From assembly GCA_023389045.1 (NCBI GenBank), contig JAEWEZ010000020.1, positions 1 through 25,119 on the forward strand: 25,119 nt of DNA, given 5' to 3'. Origin of the DNA: Actinomycetes bacterium (GTDB lineage Bacteria > Actinomycetota > Actinomycetes > Actinomycetales > Dermabacteraceae). A program made the translations under genes and the position numbers. The notes beneath the pieces were generated by a model. The model was not told the origin of the DNA. It saw only the letters and a list, made by a program, of their open reading frames with translations, and made no database searches. This document shows positions 14,804 to 21,771 of the stretch, in pieces; position 1 is the stretch's first letter, and the number at the start of each line of letters is the position of its first letter.

Positions 14804-15840
14804 CCCCAGACGTCACCCCCGTTCCCGGACGCACCCCCGAGGTGCATGAACGCCGCCTCGCGATCCCCGATCACCTCAGCCCCTTCCAGGTGCTCGGCGA
14901 GAACGACCAGGCCCTCGCGGCCCTCGAGGATACTGTTCCCGATACCGACGTGTATGTGCGCGGCCACCAGGTGACCCTGCGCGGCACCGAAGAATCCCTG
15001 CGCCGCAGCGAACACATCATGCGATCTCTGATCGAATTGGCAGCCACCGGCCAGGCTGTGACCGCCGAGGCTGTGCAGCGTGCCGCGAATCTGTACGGCG
15101 ATGACCGCGCCCACGGGCAGCGCCTGGAGCAGGTGCTTTCGCGCACGGTGCTCTCGGCCCGCGGCCGCACCATCCGCCCGAAAACCCTCGGCCAGAAGAC
15201 CTACATCGAGGCGATCGAGTCCTCCACCATCACCTTTGGCATTGGCCCGGCCGGCACCGGCAAGACCTACCTAGCGGTGGCGATGGCGGTGCGGCAGCTG
15301 CTGGATAAGCAGATCAACCGCATCATTCTGACCCGCCCGGCCGTGGAGGCGGGGGAGCGGCTCGGCTTCCTGCCGGGAACCCTCAACGACAAAATCGACC
15401 CGTATCTGCGGCCGCTGTACGACGCTCTGCACGACATGCTCGACCCGGATTCGATTCCGCGGCTCATGGGTGCCGGCACGATCGAGGTGGCCCCTCTCGC
15501 GTATATGCGCGGTCGTACCCTCAACGACGCTTTCATCATTCTGGACGAGGCGCAGAACACCACGCCCGAGCAGATGAAAATGTTCCTCACCCGCCTCGGG
15601 TTCAATTCCACGATGGTGGTGACCGGCGATATCACCCAGGTGGATCTGCCCACCGGGCAGCGCTCCGGGCTGCGCGTGGTGGAGCAGGTGCTCTCCGGGA
15701 TCGACGACATCTCCTTCTGCCGGCTCTCCCCGCGCGATGTGGTGCGCCACCGCCTGGTGAGCGACATCGTCGAAGCCTATGGGCGCTGGGAAATCGGTCC
15801 CGACGGGAATCGCGAGTCCCGTCAGCGCGCCACAAAGTAA
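14800..15840 (+). CDS. PhoH family ATPase
   Basis: A 346-residue PhoH-like (PhoH1/YbeZ-type) ATPase. Walker A GPAGTGKT lies at about 149-156, Walker B FIILDEAQN at about 245-252, and the sensor-like TGDITQVDLP follows. An N-terminal segment of about 100 residues with VTLRGTEESLRRSEH is the KH-like RNA-binding part typical of YbeZ. It is thought to act with YbeY in rRNA maturation, and ybeY is the next gene. GTG 14800 has AAGGAG about 5 nt upstream and overlaps the HIT stop. Phosphate starvation control, known for E. coli phoH, cannot be inferred here. Confidence 0.94.
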   Translation: MTPDVTPVPGRTPEVHERRLAIPDHLSPFQVLGENDQALAALEDTVPDTDVYVRGHQVTLRGTEESLRRSEHIMRSLIELAATGQAVTAEAVQRAANLYGDDRAHGQRLEQVLSRTVLSARGRTIRPKTLGQKTYIEAIESSTITFGIGPAGTGKTYLAVAMAVRQLLDKQINRIILTRPAVEAGERLGFLPGTLNDKIDPYLRPLYDALHDMLDPDSIPRLMGAGTIEVAPLAYMRGRTLNDAFIILDEAQNTTPEQMKMFLTRLGFNSTMVVTGDITQVDLPTGQRSGLRVVEQVLSGIDDISFCRLSPRDVVRHRLVSDIVEAYGRWEIGPDGNRESRQRATK

Positions 15841-15880
15841 CGGGTGGAAAAGACGAAGAAACCGGCGGAAAAGGAACCCC

Positions 15881-16351
15881 ATGACGATTGAGATTCGTAA
15901 CGAAACCACCACCCGGATTGATGAGACGGAGTTCGTGGATCTGGCACGTTTCGTGTTCGAGGCGATGCATCTGAATCCCGCCACGGAACTGTCCATCCTG
16001 TTCGTGGATGAGCAGACGATGACGGACCTGCACGTGCAGTGGATGGACCTTCCCGGCCCCACCGACGTGCTCTCCTTCCCGATGGACGAACTGCGCCCCG
16101 GCACTGAGGACGCCCCCGCCCCCGAGGGGCTGCTGGGGGATGTGGTGGTGTGCCCGACGGTCGCAGCTCGCCAGGCTGCGGAATCGGGGCACAGTGCGGT
16201 CGAGGAGATGCTGCTGCTCACGGTTCACTCGATCCTGCATCTGCTCGGCTACGACCACGCCGAGGAAGAGGAAAAGAAGGTCATGTTTGACCTGCAGCGC
16301 AAACTGCTGCTGACCTTTCTGGCCTCCCGCCCGTCGGCCCCCACTGCCTGA
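15881..16351 (+). CDS. ybeY: rRNA maturation RNase YbeY
   Basis: YbeY is a single-strand endoribonuclease for 16S rRNA 3' maturation and ribosome quality control. The 156-residue protein carries the zinc-binding H-x3-H-x5-H motif at H116, H120 and H126 (HSILHLLGYDH) and the conserved LPGPTDVLSFPMDE segment (about 57-70). The start is ATG 15881 with AAGGAA upstream; the frame extends upstream into the phoH 3' end but that region is not YbeY-like. It lies 40 bp after phoH and 94 bp before the CBS/CorC gene. Length and motifs are complete. Confidence 0.95.
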   Translation: MTIEIRNETTTRIDETEFVDLARFVFEAMHLNPATELSILFVDEQTMTDLHVQWMDLPGPTDVLSFPMDELRPGTEDAPAPEGLLGDVVVCPTVAARQAAESGHSAVEEMLLLTVHSILHLLGYDHAEEEEKKVMFDLQRKLLLTFLASRPSAPTA

Positions 16352-16395
16352 CCTCCCCGCGCGGTGCATGACCACGGCCCGCGCACCCCACTGAT

Positions 16396-16413
16396 AGCGG
16401 GTTCCCACCCGCT
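16396..16413. terminator. Short hairpin between ybeY and CBS/CorC gene
   Basis: AGCGGGT (16396-16402) and ACCCGCT (16407-16413) form a perfect 7-bp stem with loop TCCC. No clear T-run follows. It may partly terminate or separate expression of ybeY from the downstream gene. Confidence 0.4.
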
Positions 16414-16445
16414 TACACCCCGGATTGGAAGCAAGCCCACCCCCG

Positions 16446-17756
16446 ATGAACAATCTCCTGGTCCTGATTCCGCTCGCGCTGGTCGGCATGATCCTTGGCG
16501 CGCTGCTGACCGCTGCCGATTCGGCTCTGCTCTCCACCTCCCGGGTGGCTCTTGAACGCGCCCTGGAAGAGAAGGACCGCCCGGAGCGGCTGCGTCGCCG
16601 GGTGCTGCGCCAGCATGACGACTCGCGCCACACGATGGCCGCGATCACCCTGGGGCGGATGCTCTCCGAAGCGATCGTGGCGGTGGCGATTACCGCCATT
16701 GTTTTTGAACGGATGGAAGGCTGGGTGGTTCCCACCCTTATCTCTATCGCCGTTGCGGGCGTGGCGTCCTTTATCTGGGTGTCGGTTTCCCCGCGAACCT
16801 TGGGGCGGCGCTACCCCGAAAAGATTTCTATTTCCATGTCGGGGCTCATCGCGCTGACCCGCACGGTGCTCGGCCCGCCGGCCCGTCTGCTGATCCATAT
16901 CGGTTCTGCCTTTACTCCCGGCGGGAAGGTCTCCGGTGGCCCCTATGCCACGGAGGCGGAACTGCGCCACAGCATGGACCGTGCCCTCGAAAACGAGAAC
17001 TTCGAGACCGATGAGCGCGACATGATCCGCGGCGTCTTTGACCTCGGTGACCGTCTCGTGCGTGAACTCATGGTTCCCCGCCCCGACATGATCACGATCT
17101 CCAAGGACGCGACCGCCCAGAAGGCCATGCGGCTCTTTGTACGCTCGGGGTATTCCCGCGTGCCGGTGATCGGTGAGAGCGTCGATGAACTCCTGGGGAT
17201 CCTGTACGTGAAGGACGTCAGCCGGGTGATTCACTCGCCCTGGGATCCGCGCCCTGACCGGCCCGTCACCGAGATCATGCGCCCGGCACGTTTCGTTCCC
17301 GAGTTCGTTCCGGCCGACGATGTGCTGCGTGGCATGCAAACTTCGCGCGTACACATTTCGGTGGTCGTGGATGAGTACGGCGGCGTGGCGGGAATCGTCA
17401 CCATCGAAGACATGATCGAAGAGATCGTCGGTGAGATCGCCGATGAGCACGACCGGAGCGAACCCGAAATCGAAGACCTCGGCGACGGGGTATTCCGGGT
17501 GCCGGCCCGCGAGAACATCTCGGAGGTCGGAGAGCTGTTTGGTCTGGATTTGGAAGACGACGACGTGGACACGATCGGTGGTCTGCTCGGCAAAGCCCTG
17601 CAGAAGGTGCCGATCGTGGGTGCCGAGGCCGATGTGATGGGCCTGCACCTGGTGGCCGAACGCACCTCGGGGCGGCGCAAAATGCTCTCTACCCTGCTGG
17701 TTTCCCGCGCAGCGAAGGAGCAGCGTGAAGAGGAGCAGGAACAGGCGGAGGACTAA
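16446..17756 (+). CDS. Hemolysin-family CNNM/CorC protein with CBS domains
   Basis: A 436-residue membrane protein of the HlyC/CorC/TlyC (CNNM-related) family, which act in divalent cation, especially Mg2+, homeostasis. Residues 1-~190 are a DUF21/CNNM domain with about three to four hydrophobic segments (NLLVLIPLALVGMILGALLT near the start). Residues about 205-325 are a CBS pair: LMVPRPDMITISKDATAQKA, then ISVVVDEYGGVAGIVTIEDM. Residues about 345-430 are the CorC_HlyC transporter-associated domain. ATG 16446 is not preceded by a clear ribosome binding site; a TTG at 16425 is in frame and would add 7 residues. It continues the phoH-ybeY-era cluster, with an IS remnant before era. Confidence 0.92.
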   Translation: MNNLLVLIPLALVGMILGALLTAADSALLSTSRVALERALEEKDRPERLRRRVLRQHDDSRHTMAAITLGRMLSEAIVAVAITAIVFERMEGWVVPTLISIAVAGVASFIWVSVSPRTLGRRYPEKISISMSGLIALTRTVLGPPARLLIHIGSAFTPGGKVSGGPYATEAELRHSMDRALENENFETDERDMIRGVFDLGDRLVRELMVPRPDMITISKDATAQKAMRLFVRSGYSRVPVIGESVDELLGILYVKDVSRVIHSPWDPRPDRPVTEIMRPARFVPEFVPADDVLRGMQTSRVHISVVVDEYGGVAGIVTIEDMIEEIVGEIADEHDRSEPEIEDLGDGVFRVPARENISEVGELFGLDLEDDDVDTIGGLLGKALQKVPIVGAEADVMGLHLVAERTSGRRKMLSTLLVSRAAKEQREEEQEQAED

Positions 17757-17759
17757 TAA

Positions 17760-17839
17760 TCCTCAGATGTCGTGAGGACTTTCCCGGCTCGATCGCTCGG
17801 GGAGATCAAGCAAGGGCCGCCGCGCTGTGATAGCGCGGC
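17760..17839 (+). terminator. Two hairpins downstream of the CBS/CorC gene
   Basis: TCCTCA (17760-17765) pairs with TGAGGA (17773-17778), followed by CTTT. A second stem GCCGCGCT (17819-17826) / AGCGCGGC (17832-17839) is a perfect 8 bp with loop GTGAT, preceding a moderately T-rich stretch. Either could end transcription of the phoH-ybeY-CBS operon; the second lies at the IS remnant edge. Confidence 0.4.
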
Positions 17840-18078
17840 AGCCCCTGTGTTCTGTTCAGGCCAAAGTCAGTGAGCCGCTCCCTTGATTCGGTTCGGACGT
17901 TCTGTGGGTCGTCGGTTTCCGTTTGATGGGTGCACTGCTGAGCGTACTTGGCTGGGATGAGGTAGCCGAGCGGGGAGTGCCGGTGGTGGTGGTTGTACTC
18001 GTTCTTCCAGTCGCTGATGATGACCTGTGCGTGTAGCAGCGAGTAGAAGCTGTTGATGGTGAGGCACTCGTCCTTAGA
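17806..18078 (-). pseudogene. IS3 transposase orfB C-terminal fragment
   Basis: SKDECLTINSFYSLLHAQVIISDWKNEYNHHHRHSPLGY matches the C-terminal end of IS3-family integrase-core transposases (the segment after the catalytic Glu). The DDE catalytic core and the whole N-terminal part are absent. The fragment is joined directly to the end of orfA at about 18076-18078, so the deletion removed nearly all of orfB. The tail after YAQQCTHQ is not transposase-like and probably runs past the original stop. It cannot encode an active enzyme. Confidence 0.8.
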
Positions 18079-18330
18079 AGTTTCCCTCAGCCAGTTCCTT
18101 GAGTGCGGCCTTCTCCAGCTCTGCTTCCGCGAGCTCCCGGCATACCGTCGCGACGTCCTGACCATCGGTGAGTATCCTGTCGGCCTGTCCGAGCAGACGG
18201 ACGACCTGCTCCGGGGTGTGACGCTTCCTGCTGTTCGTCATGATCTGACCAGTCTCCCTGCCCGCGACCGCGGGCAACAGGACGACTCTCATCACGACTG
18301 GACCTACGAAACGGAGTCAGCCCAGTAAGA
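17890..18330 (-). mobile_element. Decayed IS3-family insertion sequence
   Basis: Fragments of both orfA and orfB of an IS3-family transposase lie in order on the minus strand, but most of the transposase is missing. The left flank reads CTGGACC...CAGCCCAG (18298-18325), which resembles actinobacterial IS3 ends. I found no convincing matching right inverted repeat or target duplication, so the limits are approximate. It lies between the CBS/CorC gene and era, which are directly adjacent in many relatives. Confidence 0.75.
18074..18241 (-). pseudogene. IS3 transposase orfA with internal deletion
   Basis: The protein begins MTNSRKRHTPEQVVRLLGQ, the helix-turn-helix start of IS3 orfA, continues DVATVCREL, and then jumps to AEAELEKAALKELAEGNF, the normal orfA end. 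About 40 residues (the rest of the helix-turn-helix and the leucine-zipper part) are missing at a junction near 18130, and the reading frame is kept. It is not expected to function. Confidence 0.78.
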
Positions 18331-18373
18331 GAAGACGCTCTCTCGGCGCCTGAGGCTGCCCTCTGCGAGCCCG

Positions 18374-18379
18374 TAGACT
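18374..18379 (+). promoter_or_regulatory. Probable era promoter -10 box
   Basis: TAGACT preceded by CCG, identical in wording to the boxes before hrcA and the HIT gene. It would start transcription near 18385, giving an approximately 150-nt leader for era. No clear -35. A second possible -10, TATAGA (18500-18505), lies nearer the era start. Confidence 0.45.
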
Positions 18380-18381
18380 GA

Positions 18382-18447
18382 GCCCCGGTCGCCACAGGGC
18401 ACCGCCGGCGAGAAGACACACATTCGCGGTGCCTCCCGCCCCGGGGC
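18382..18447 (+). promoter_or_regulatory. Nested hairpin in the era leader
   Basis: Outer arms GCCCCGG (18382-18388) and CCGGGGC (18441-18447) are perfect inverted repeats. Inside them, GGCACCGC (18398-18405) pairs perfectly with GCGGTGCC (18426-18433). The structure sits just downstream of the TAGACT box and between the IS remnant and era. It could be an RNA leader structure, a small RNA or a terminator. If transcription starts at 18385 the outer stem is only partly transcribed. Confidence 0.45.
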
Positions 18448-18532
18448 GTGCGCCCATCCATCGGCCCCTCCCGAATGTCACGACCTACTCCGCCTCCTCT
18501 ATAGACCCGCCACCAGAAGACAGGCCCTCCAC

Positions 18533-19504
18533 ATGAGCAGTAGCGCGCCGCAGTCCGCCCCCACCGACCACACCGCACACCGTGCCGGCTTTGTGGCTTT
18601 CGTGGGGCGCCCGAACGTCGGCAAATCAACGCTGACGAATGCACTAGTGGGGGAGAAGGTTGCGATTACCTCCTCGAAGCCGCAGACCACCCGCCGCGCG
18701 ATCCGCGGCATCCTCAGCCGCGATGCCTTCCAGCTGGTGCTGGTGGACACCCCCGGTGTGCACCGCCCGCGCACCCTGCTCGGCCAGCGGCTGAACGACC
18801 TCGTCCGCGAAACCCTCGCCGAGGTCGATGTGATCGGTTTCTGCATTCCCGCCGATCAGGCAATTGGTCCCGGTGACCGCTATATCGCCGCCGATCTTGC
18901 CGAGATGCGCTCGGGGCGCCGCGGCCCGCGCGTCGTCGCGATCGTGACCAAGGGCGACCTCGTCTCCCGCGATCGCCTCACCGAACAGCTCATGGCCGTC
19001 GATCAACTCCTGGATGTTGACGACATCGTCCCGATTAGCGCCGTGACCGGAAAGCAGGTCGAGGAACTGATCGACGTTCTCGCCTCGCATCTTCCTGAAG
19101 GCCCTGCCCTCTACCCCGAGGATCAGCTGACCGAGGAAAGCCGCGATGACCGCATCGCCGAACTGATCCGCGAGGCCGCCCTCGAGGGGGTGCGCGATGA
19201 ACTCCCGCACTCGATCGCCGTGGTCGTCGACGAAGTGGTGGAACAGTCCCGCGATGGCGACCCCTTCGCACGGGTGGAACCTGGCACGGGGCGCCTGGTC
19301 GTGCGCGCAAGCCTGTACGTCGAGCGCGACTCTCAAAAGGGAATCATCATCGGGCGTGGCGGTTCGCGCCTGAAGGAGGTCGGCTCCGCAGCCCGCCAGG
19401 AGATCAATGCGTTGCTCGGACGCAGCGTGCACCTGGATCTGCGGGTCAAAGTGCTCAAGGACTGGCAGCGCGATCCCAAGCAGCTGGGCCGCCTCGGCTT
19501 CTAG
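18533..19504 (+). CDS. era: GTPase Era
   Basis: Era is an essential GTPase that binds the 3' end of 16S rRNA during small-subunit assembly. The 323-residue product has G1 GRPNVGKST (25-33), G3 DTPG (72-75), G4 TKGD (139-142), and a C-terminal KH domain whose GxxG loop is GRGG (274-277) in GIIIGRGGSRLKEVG. ATG 18533 is preceded by a weak purine stretch. It is the final member of the conserved phoH-ybeY-CBS-era block but is separated from it by IS debris and appears to have its own promoter. All motifs are intact. Confidence 0.96.
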   Translation: MSSSAPQSAPTDHTAHRAGFVAFVGRPNVGKSTLTNALVGEKVAITSSKPQTTRRAIRGILSRDAFQLVLVDTPGVHRPRTLLGQRLNDLVRETLAEVDVIGFCIPADQAIGPGDRYIAADLAEMRSGRRGPRVVAIVTKGDLVSRDRLTEQLMAVDQLLDVDDIVPISAVTGKQVEELIDVLASHLPEGPALYPEDQLTEESRDDRIAELIREAALEGVRDELPHSIAVVVDEVVEQSRDGDPFARVEPGTGRLVVRASLYVERDSQKGIIIGRGGSRLKEVGSAARQEINALLGRSVHLDLRVKVLKDWQRDPKQLGRLGF

Positions 19505-19662
19505 AGCCGCTTTCTCCGGCGCCTCATCGCGGCCCTCTCGCGCCTCGTGGTTCCTGTAGCGCCGCTATGTTCTTCCGACGGTGCTGGCTTCCTCTGGCGG
19601 CGCCGCGTGTCCGCTCCCTGGACCTCCACCGTCTGGCCCGCTCACGGTGTTACGGTGCACAC
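19505..19662. other. Gap between era and the leuA leader
   Basis: I see no credible gene here. GCGCCGC (19559-19565) can pair with GCGGCGC (19597-19603) over a 31-base loop, which might serve as a weak era terminator. The -10 for the leuA leader transcript lies at its 3' end. Confidence 0.4.
19651..19656 (+). promoter_or_regulatory. Probable -10 of the leuA leader transcript
   Basis: TACGGT fits the actinobacterial TAnnnT pattern, and its spacing puts the transcription start at about 19663, the GTG of the leader peptide, so the leader would be leaderless. No good -35 is visible. Confidence 0.4.
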
Positions 19663-19770
19663 GTGAGCACACGACGACTCCTCCCACGAGGACGCCGTCC
19701 CTCCCGCGGCCTCCTGCTTAGCGGCCGCAGCGGGGGTCGGCGTTCGGTTGCGGCACGCGTCGCGGCCTGA
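19663..19770 (+). CDS. Probable leuA leader peptide
   Basis: A 35-codon reading frame starting at GTG 19663 contains two leucine clusters: CTC CTC (codons 6-7) and CTC CTG CTT (codons 17-19). It lies 123 bp upstream of leuA and is rich in Arg and Gly otherwise. Leader-peptide control of leuA by leucine supply is known in Actinobacteria. Ribosome stalling at the Leu codons would be expected to change folding of the following RNA. The candidate is supported by position, Leu codons and downstream inverted repeats; the actual start and any conservation were not tested. Confidence 0.6.
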   Translation: MSTRRLLPRGRRPSRGLLLSGRSGGRRSVAARVAA

Positions 19771-19848
19771 CGCACCGTCGGAGCACAACGCTCGACGCAG
19801 GGCCCGCACCCCGTTGCGGAGAGATCTCGCCGGACCCGTTCGCCCTGC
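19721..19848 (+). promoter_or_regulatory. leuA: Structured attenuator-like region before leuA
   Basis: Several inverted repeats crowd here. GGCCGC (19723-19728) can pair with GCGGCC (19762-19767). CGTC-G-GAGC (19776-19784) pairs with GCTCGACG (19790-19797) around ACAAC. GCAGGGC (19797-19803) pairs with GCCCTGC (19842-19848) and encloses CCGCA/TGCGG (19804-19808/19815-19819). The second and third share base 19797, so they may compete. The first stem begins just after the second Leu-codon cluster. This fits attenuation or translational control, but the fold was not computed. Confidence 0.5.
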
Positions 19849-19893
19849 CTGCCCCGTGCGCAGGCCCGCTCCCACCCGAGAGGTTCGCTCCCC

Positions 19894-21648
19894 ATGCACG
19901 CCGTTCAGCAGCCCTCCGGCATGCCGATCCACAAGTACGTTCCCTTCCACGAGCAGATCCGCGTGGACCTGCCCGACCGCACCTGGCCGGGCAAACGCAT
20001 CGAAAAAGCACCGCGCTGGTGCGCCGTCGATCTGCGCGACGGAAACCAGGCCCTGATCGACCCGATGAACTCCGAGCGCAAACTGCGCATGTTCCAACTG
20101 CTCGTGCGGATGGGCTTCAAGGAGATCGAGGTGGGCTTCCCGGCCGCCTCCCAAACCGACTACGACTTCGTGCGCACCCTGATCGACGGGGACCACATCC
20201 CCGAGGACGTCACGATCCAGGTACTCACCCAGGCGCGTGAACACCTCATCGAACGCACCTACCAGGCGATCGACGGGGCCCCGCATGCGATCGTGCACCT
20301 GTACAACTCCACCTCGATCGTGCAGCGCGATGTGGTTTTCCGCGCCGATGAAGATCAGGTGCTCGACATTGCCGTGCAGGGCGCTCTGCTGTGCAAGAAG
20401 TACGAAGAGACGATCCCCGACACCAAGATCACCTACGAGTACTCGCCCGAGTCCTACACCGGCACGGAACTGGAGTACGCGCTGCGTGTCTGCAATGCCG
20501 TGATCGACGTGATCAAGCCGACCGCCGAGGACCCGATCATCATCAACCTCCCGGCAACCGTCGAGATGGCCACCCCCAATGTGTACGCCGACTCGATCGA
20601 GTGGATGCACCGCCACCTGGATCGACGCGAGGCAGTCGTGCTCTCCCTGCACCCGCACAATGACCGCGGCACCGGCGTGGCCGCCGCAGAACTCGGATAT
20701 ATGGCCGGCGCCGACCGCATCGAAGGCTGCCTCTTCGGCAACGGGGAACGTACCGGCAACGTCGATCTGGTAACCCTGGGCCTGAACATGTTCAGCCAGG
20801 GCGTCGATCCGGAACTGGACTTCTCCGATCTGGAAGAAGTGCGCCGCACCGTCGAACACTGTAATCAGATGAAGGTGCCCGAGCGCAGCCCCTACGGTGG
20901 CGACCTCGTCTTCACCGCCTTCTCCGGCTCCCACCAGGATGCGATCAAGAAGGGCCTGGAGCGCATGGACGCCGACGCCGAGAAGGCGGGCGTCTCCCGT
21001 GACGATCTGGTCTGGCGCGTTCCATACCTGCCGATCGACCCGAAGGACGTGGGCCGCTCCTACGAGGCGGTTATCCGCGTGAACTCGCAGTCCGGTAAGG
21101 GTGGGATGGCCTACCTGCTGCGCACCGAGCACGGCCTGGACCTGCCGCGTCGCCTGCAAATCGAGTTCTCGGGCATCGTGCAGCGCATCACCGACACCGA
21201 GGGTGGAGAGATCTCGCCCGAGGCTCTGTGGGATGCCTTCCGCGATGAATACCTGCCGGCCGGTGACGCCGCCGAGCGCTGGGGCCGCTACGGCTTCCGT
21301 GGTGTGCAGGTGGCCTCCGCCGGGGAAGGCAGCGACCGCATCACGGTGCAGCTCGTTGTCAACGGCGAGGAACGCGAAATCACCGGTATCGGCAATGGTC
21401 CGCTCGACGGTTTCGTGCGCGCCCTCGCCGAACACCAGGTGCATGTGCGCATCCTCGACTACGCCGAGCACGCCCTGGCCGAGGGCGATGACTCGCTCGC
21501 AGCCGCCTATGTGGAATGCGAGATCGGGGACCGCATCTACTGGGGTGTTGGGATCGACGGGTCGATCACCCGCGCTTCCCTCGAAGCGATCGTCTCCGCC
21601 CTCAACCGCTCCTACCGCGACGGGCAGCGCCCCGGCGGGCGCGCCTGA
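19894..21648 (+). CDS. leuA: 2-isopropylmalate synthase
   Basis: LeuA condenses acetyl-CoA with 2-ketoisovalerate, the first committed step of leucine synthesis. The 584-residue protein has the catalytic barrel with LRDGNQAL (R48, D49) and the metal-binding HPHNDRGTGVAAAELG (H253 and H255), plus GNGERTGNVDLVTL. The C-terminal ~140 residues form the LeuA allosteric domain, with VASAGEGSDRITVQLVVNG and AAAYVECEIGD, which senses leucine. This long form (LeuA2 type) is usual in actinobacteria. ATG 19894 has GAGAGG (19880-19885) upstream. Control by leucine through the leader region is likely, in addition to feedback inhibition. Confidence 0.96.
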   Translation: MHAVQQPSGMPIHKYVPFHEQIRVDLPDRTWPGKRIEKAPRWCAVDLRDGNQALIDPMNSERKLRMFQLLVRMGFKEIEVGFPAASQTDYDFVRTLIDGDHIPEDVTIQVLTQAREHLIERTYQAIDGAPHAIVHLYNSTSIVQRDVVFRADEDQVLDIAVQGALLCKKYEETIPDTKITYEYSPESYTGTELEYALRVCNAVIDVIKPTAEDPIIINLPATVEMATPNVYADSIEWMHRHLDRREAVVLSLHPHNDRGTGVAAAELGYMAGADRIEGCLFGNGERTGNVDLVTLGLNMFSQGVDPELDFSDLEEVRRTVEHCNQMKVPERSPYGGDLVFTAFSGSHQDAIKKGLERMDADAEKAGVSRDDLVWRVPYLPIDPKDVGRSYEAVIRVNSQSGKGGMAYLLRTEHGLDLPRRLQIEFSGIVQRITDTEGGEISPEALWDAFRDEYLPAGDAAERWGRYGFRGVQVASAGEGSDRITVQLVVNGEEREITGIGNGPLDGFVRALAEHQVHVRILDYAEHALAEGDDSLAAAYVECEIGDRIYWGVGIDGSITRASLEAIVSALNRSYRDGQRPGGRA

Positions 21649-21671
21649 GGGCTCTGGTCGCGATCCGTCGG

Positions 21672-21731
21672 CGCATGGCCCGTTGAGGCATGGCCCGTCG
21701 AGGCATGGTCTCTTGAGGCATGGTCCGTCGG
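21672..21731. repeat. 15-bp tandem repeat, four copies
   Basis: Four consecutive units at 21672, 21687, 21702 and 21717 share the pattern GGCATGGCCCGTCGA with substitutions. It starts 23 bp after the leuA stop, in the gap between convergent leuA and the exporter gene. Unit length differs from the 13-bp array at 14260. Confidence 0.88.
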
Positions 21732-21770
21732 GCAGCTGGGGAACCCCGGTGGGGTCCCGGCGCCCGACGG
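21725..21770. terminator. Terminator between leuA and the EamA gene
   Basis: Arms CCGTCGGGC (21725-21733) and GCCCGACGG (21762-21770) are a perfect 9-bp inverted repeat. The inner part can also form ACCCC/GGGGT (21743-21747/21751-21755). It sits between two convergent genes and overlaps the last 15-bp repeat unit. Confidence 0.75.
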
Positions 21771-21771
21771 G

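Noticed and set aside
16413..17648. Minus-strand frame opposite the CBS/CorC gene
   Set aside because: No family features; the plus strand has an intact DUF21-CBS-CorC layout.
19663..19893. T-box riboswitch upstream of leuA
   Set aside because: I could not find the T-box sequence or a stem I/antiterminator layout; the leader peptide explanation fits better.
19642..21471. Long minus-strand open frame opposite leuA
   Set aside because: No recognisable domain; it is a shadow of leuA, which has complete catalytic motifs.
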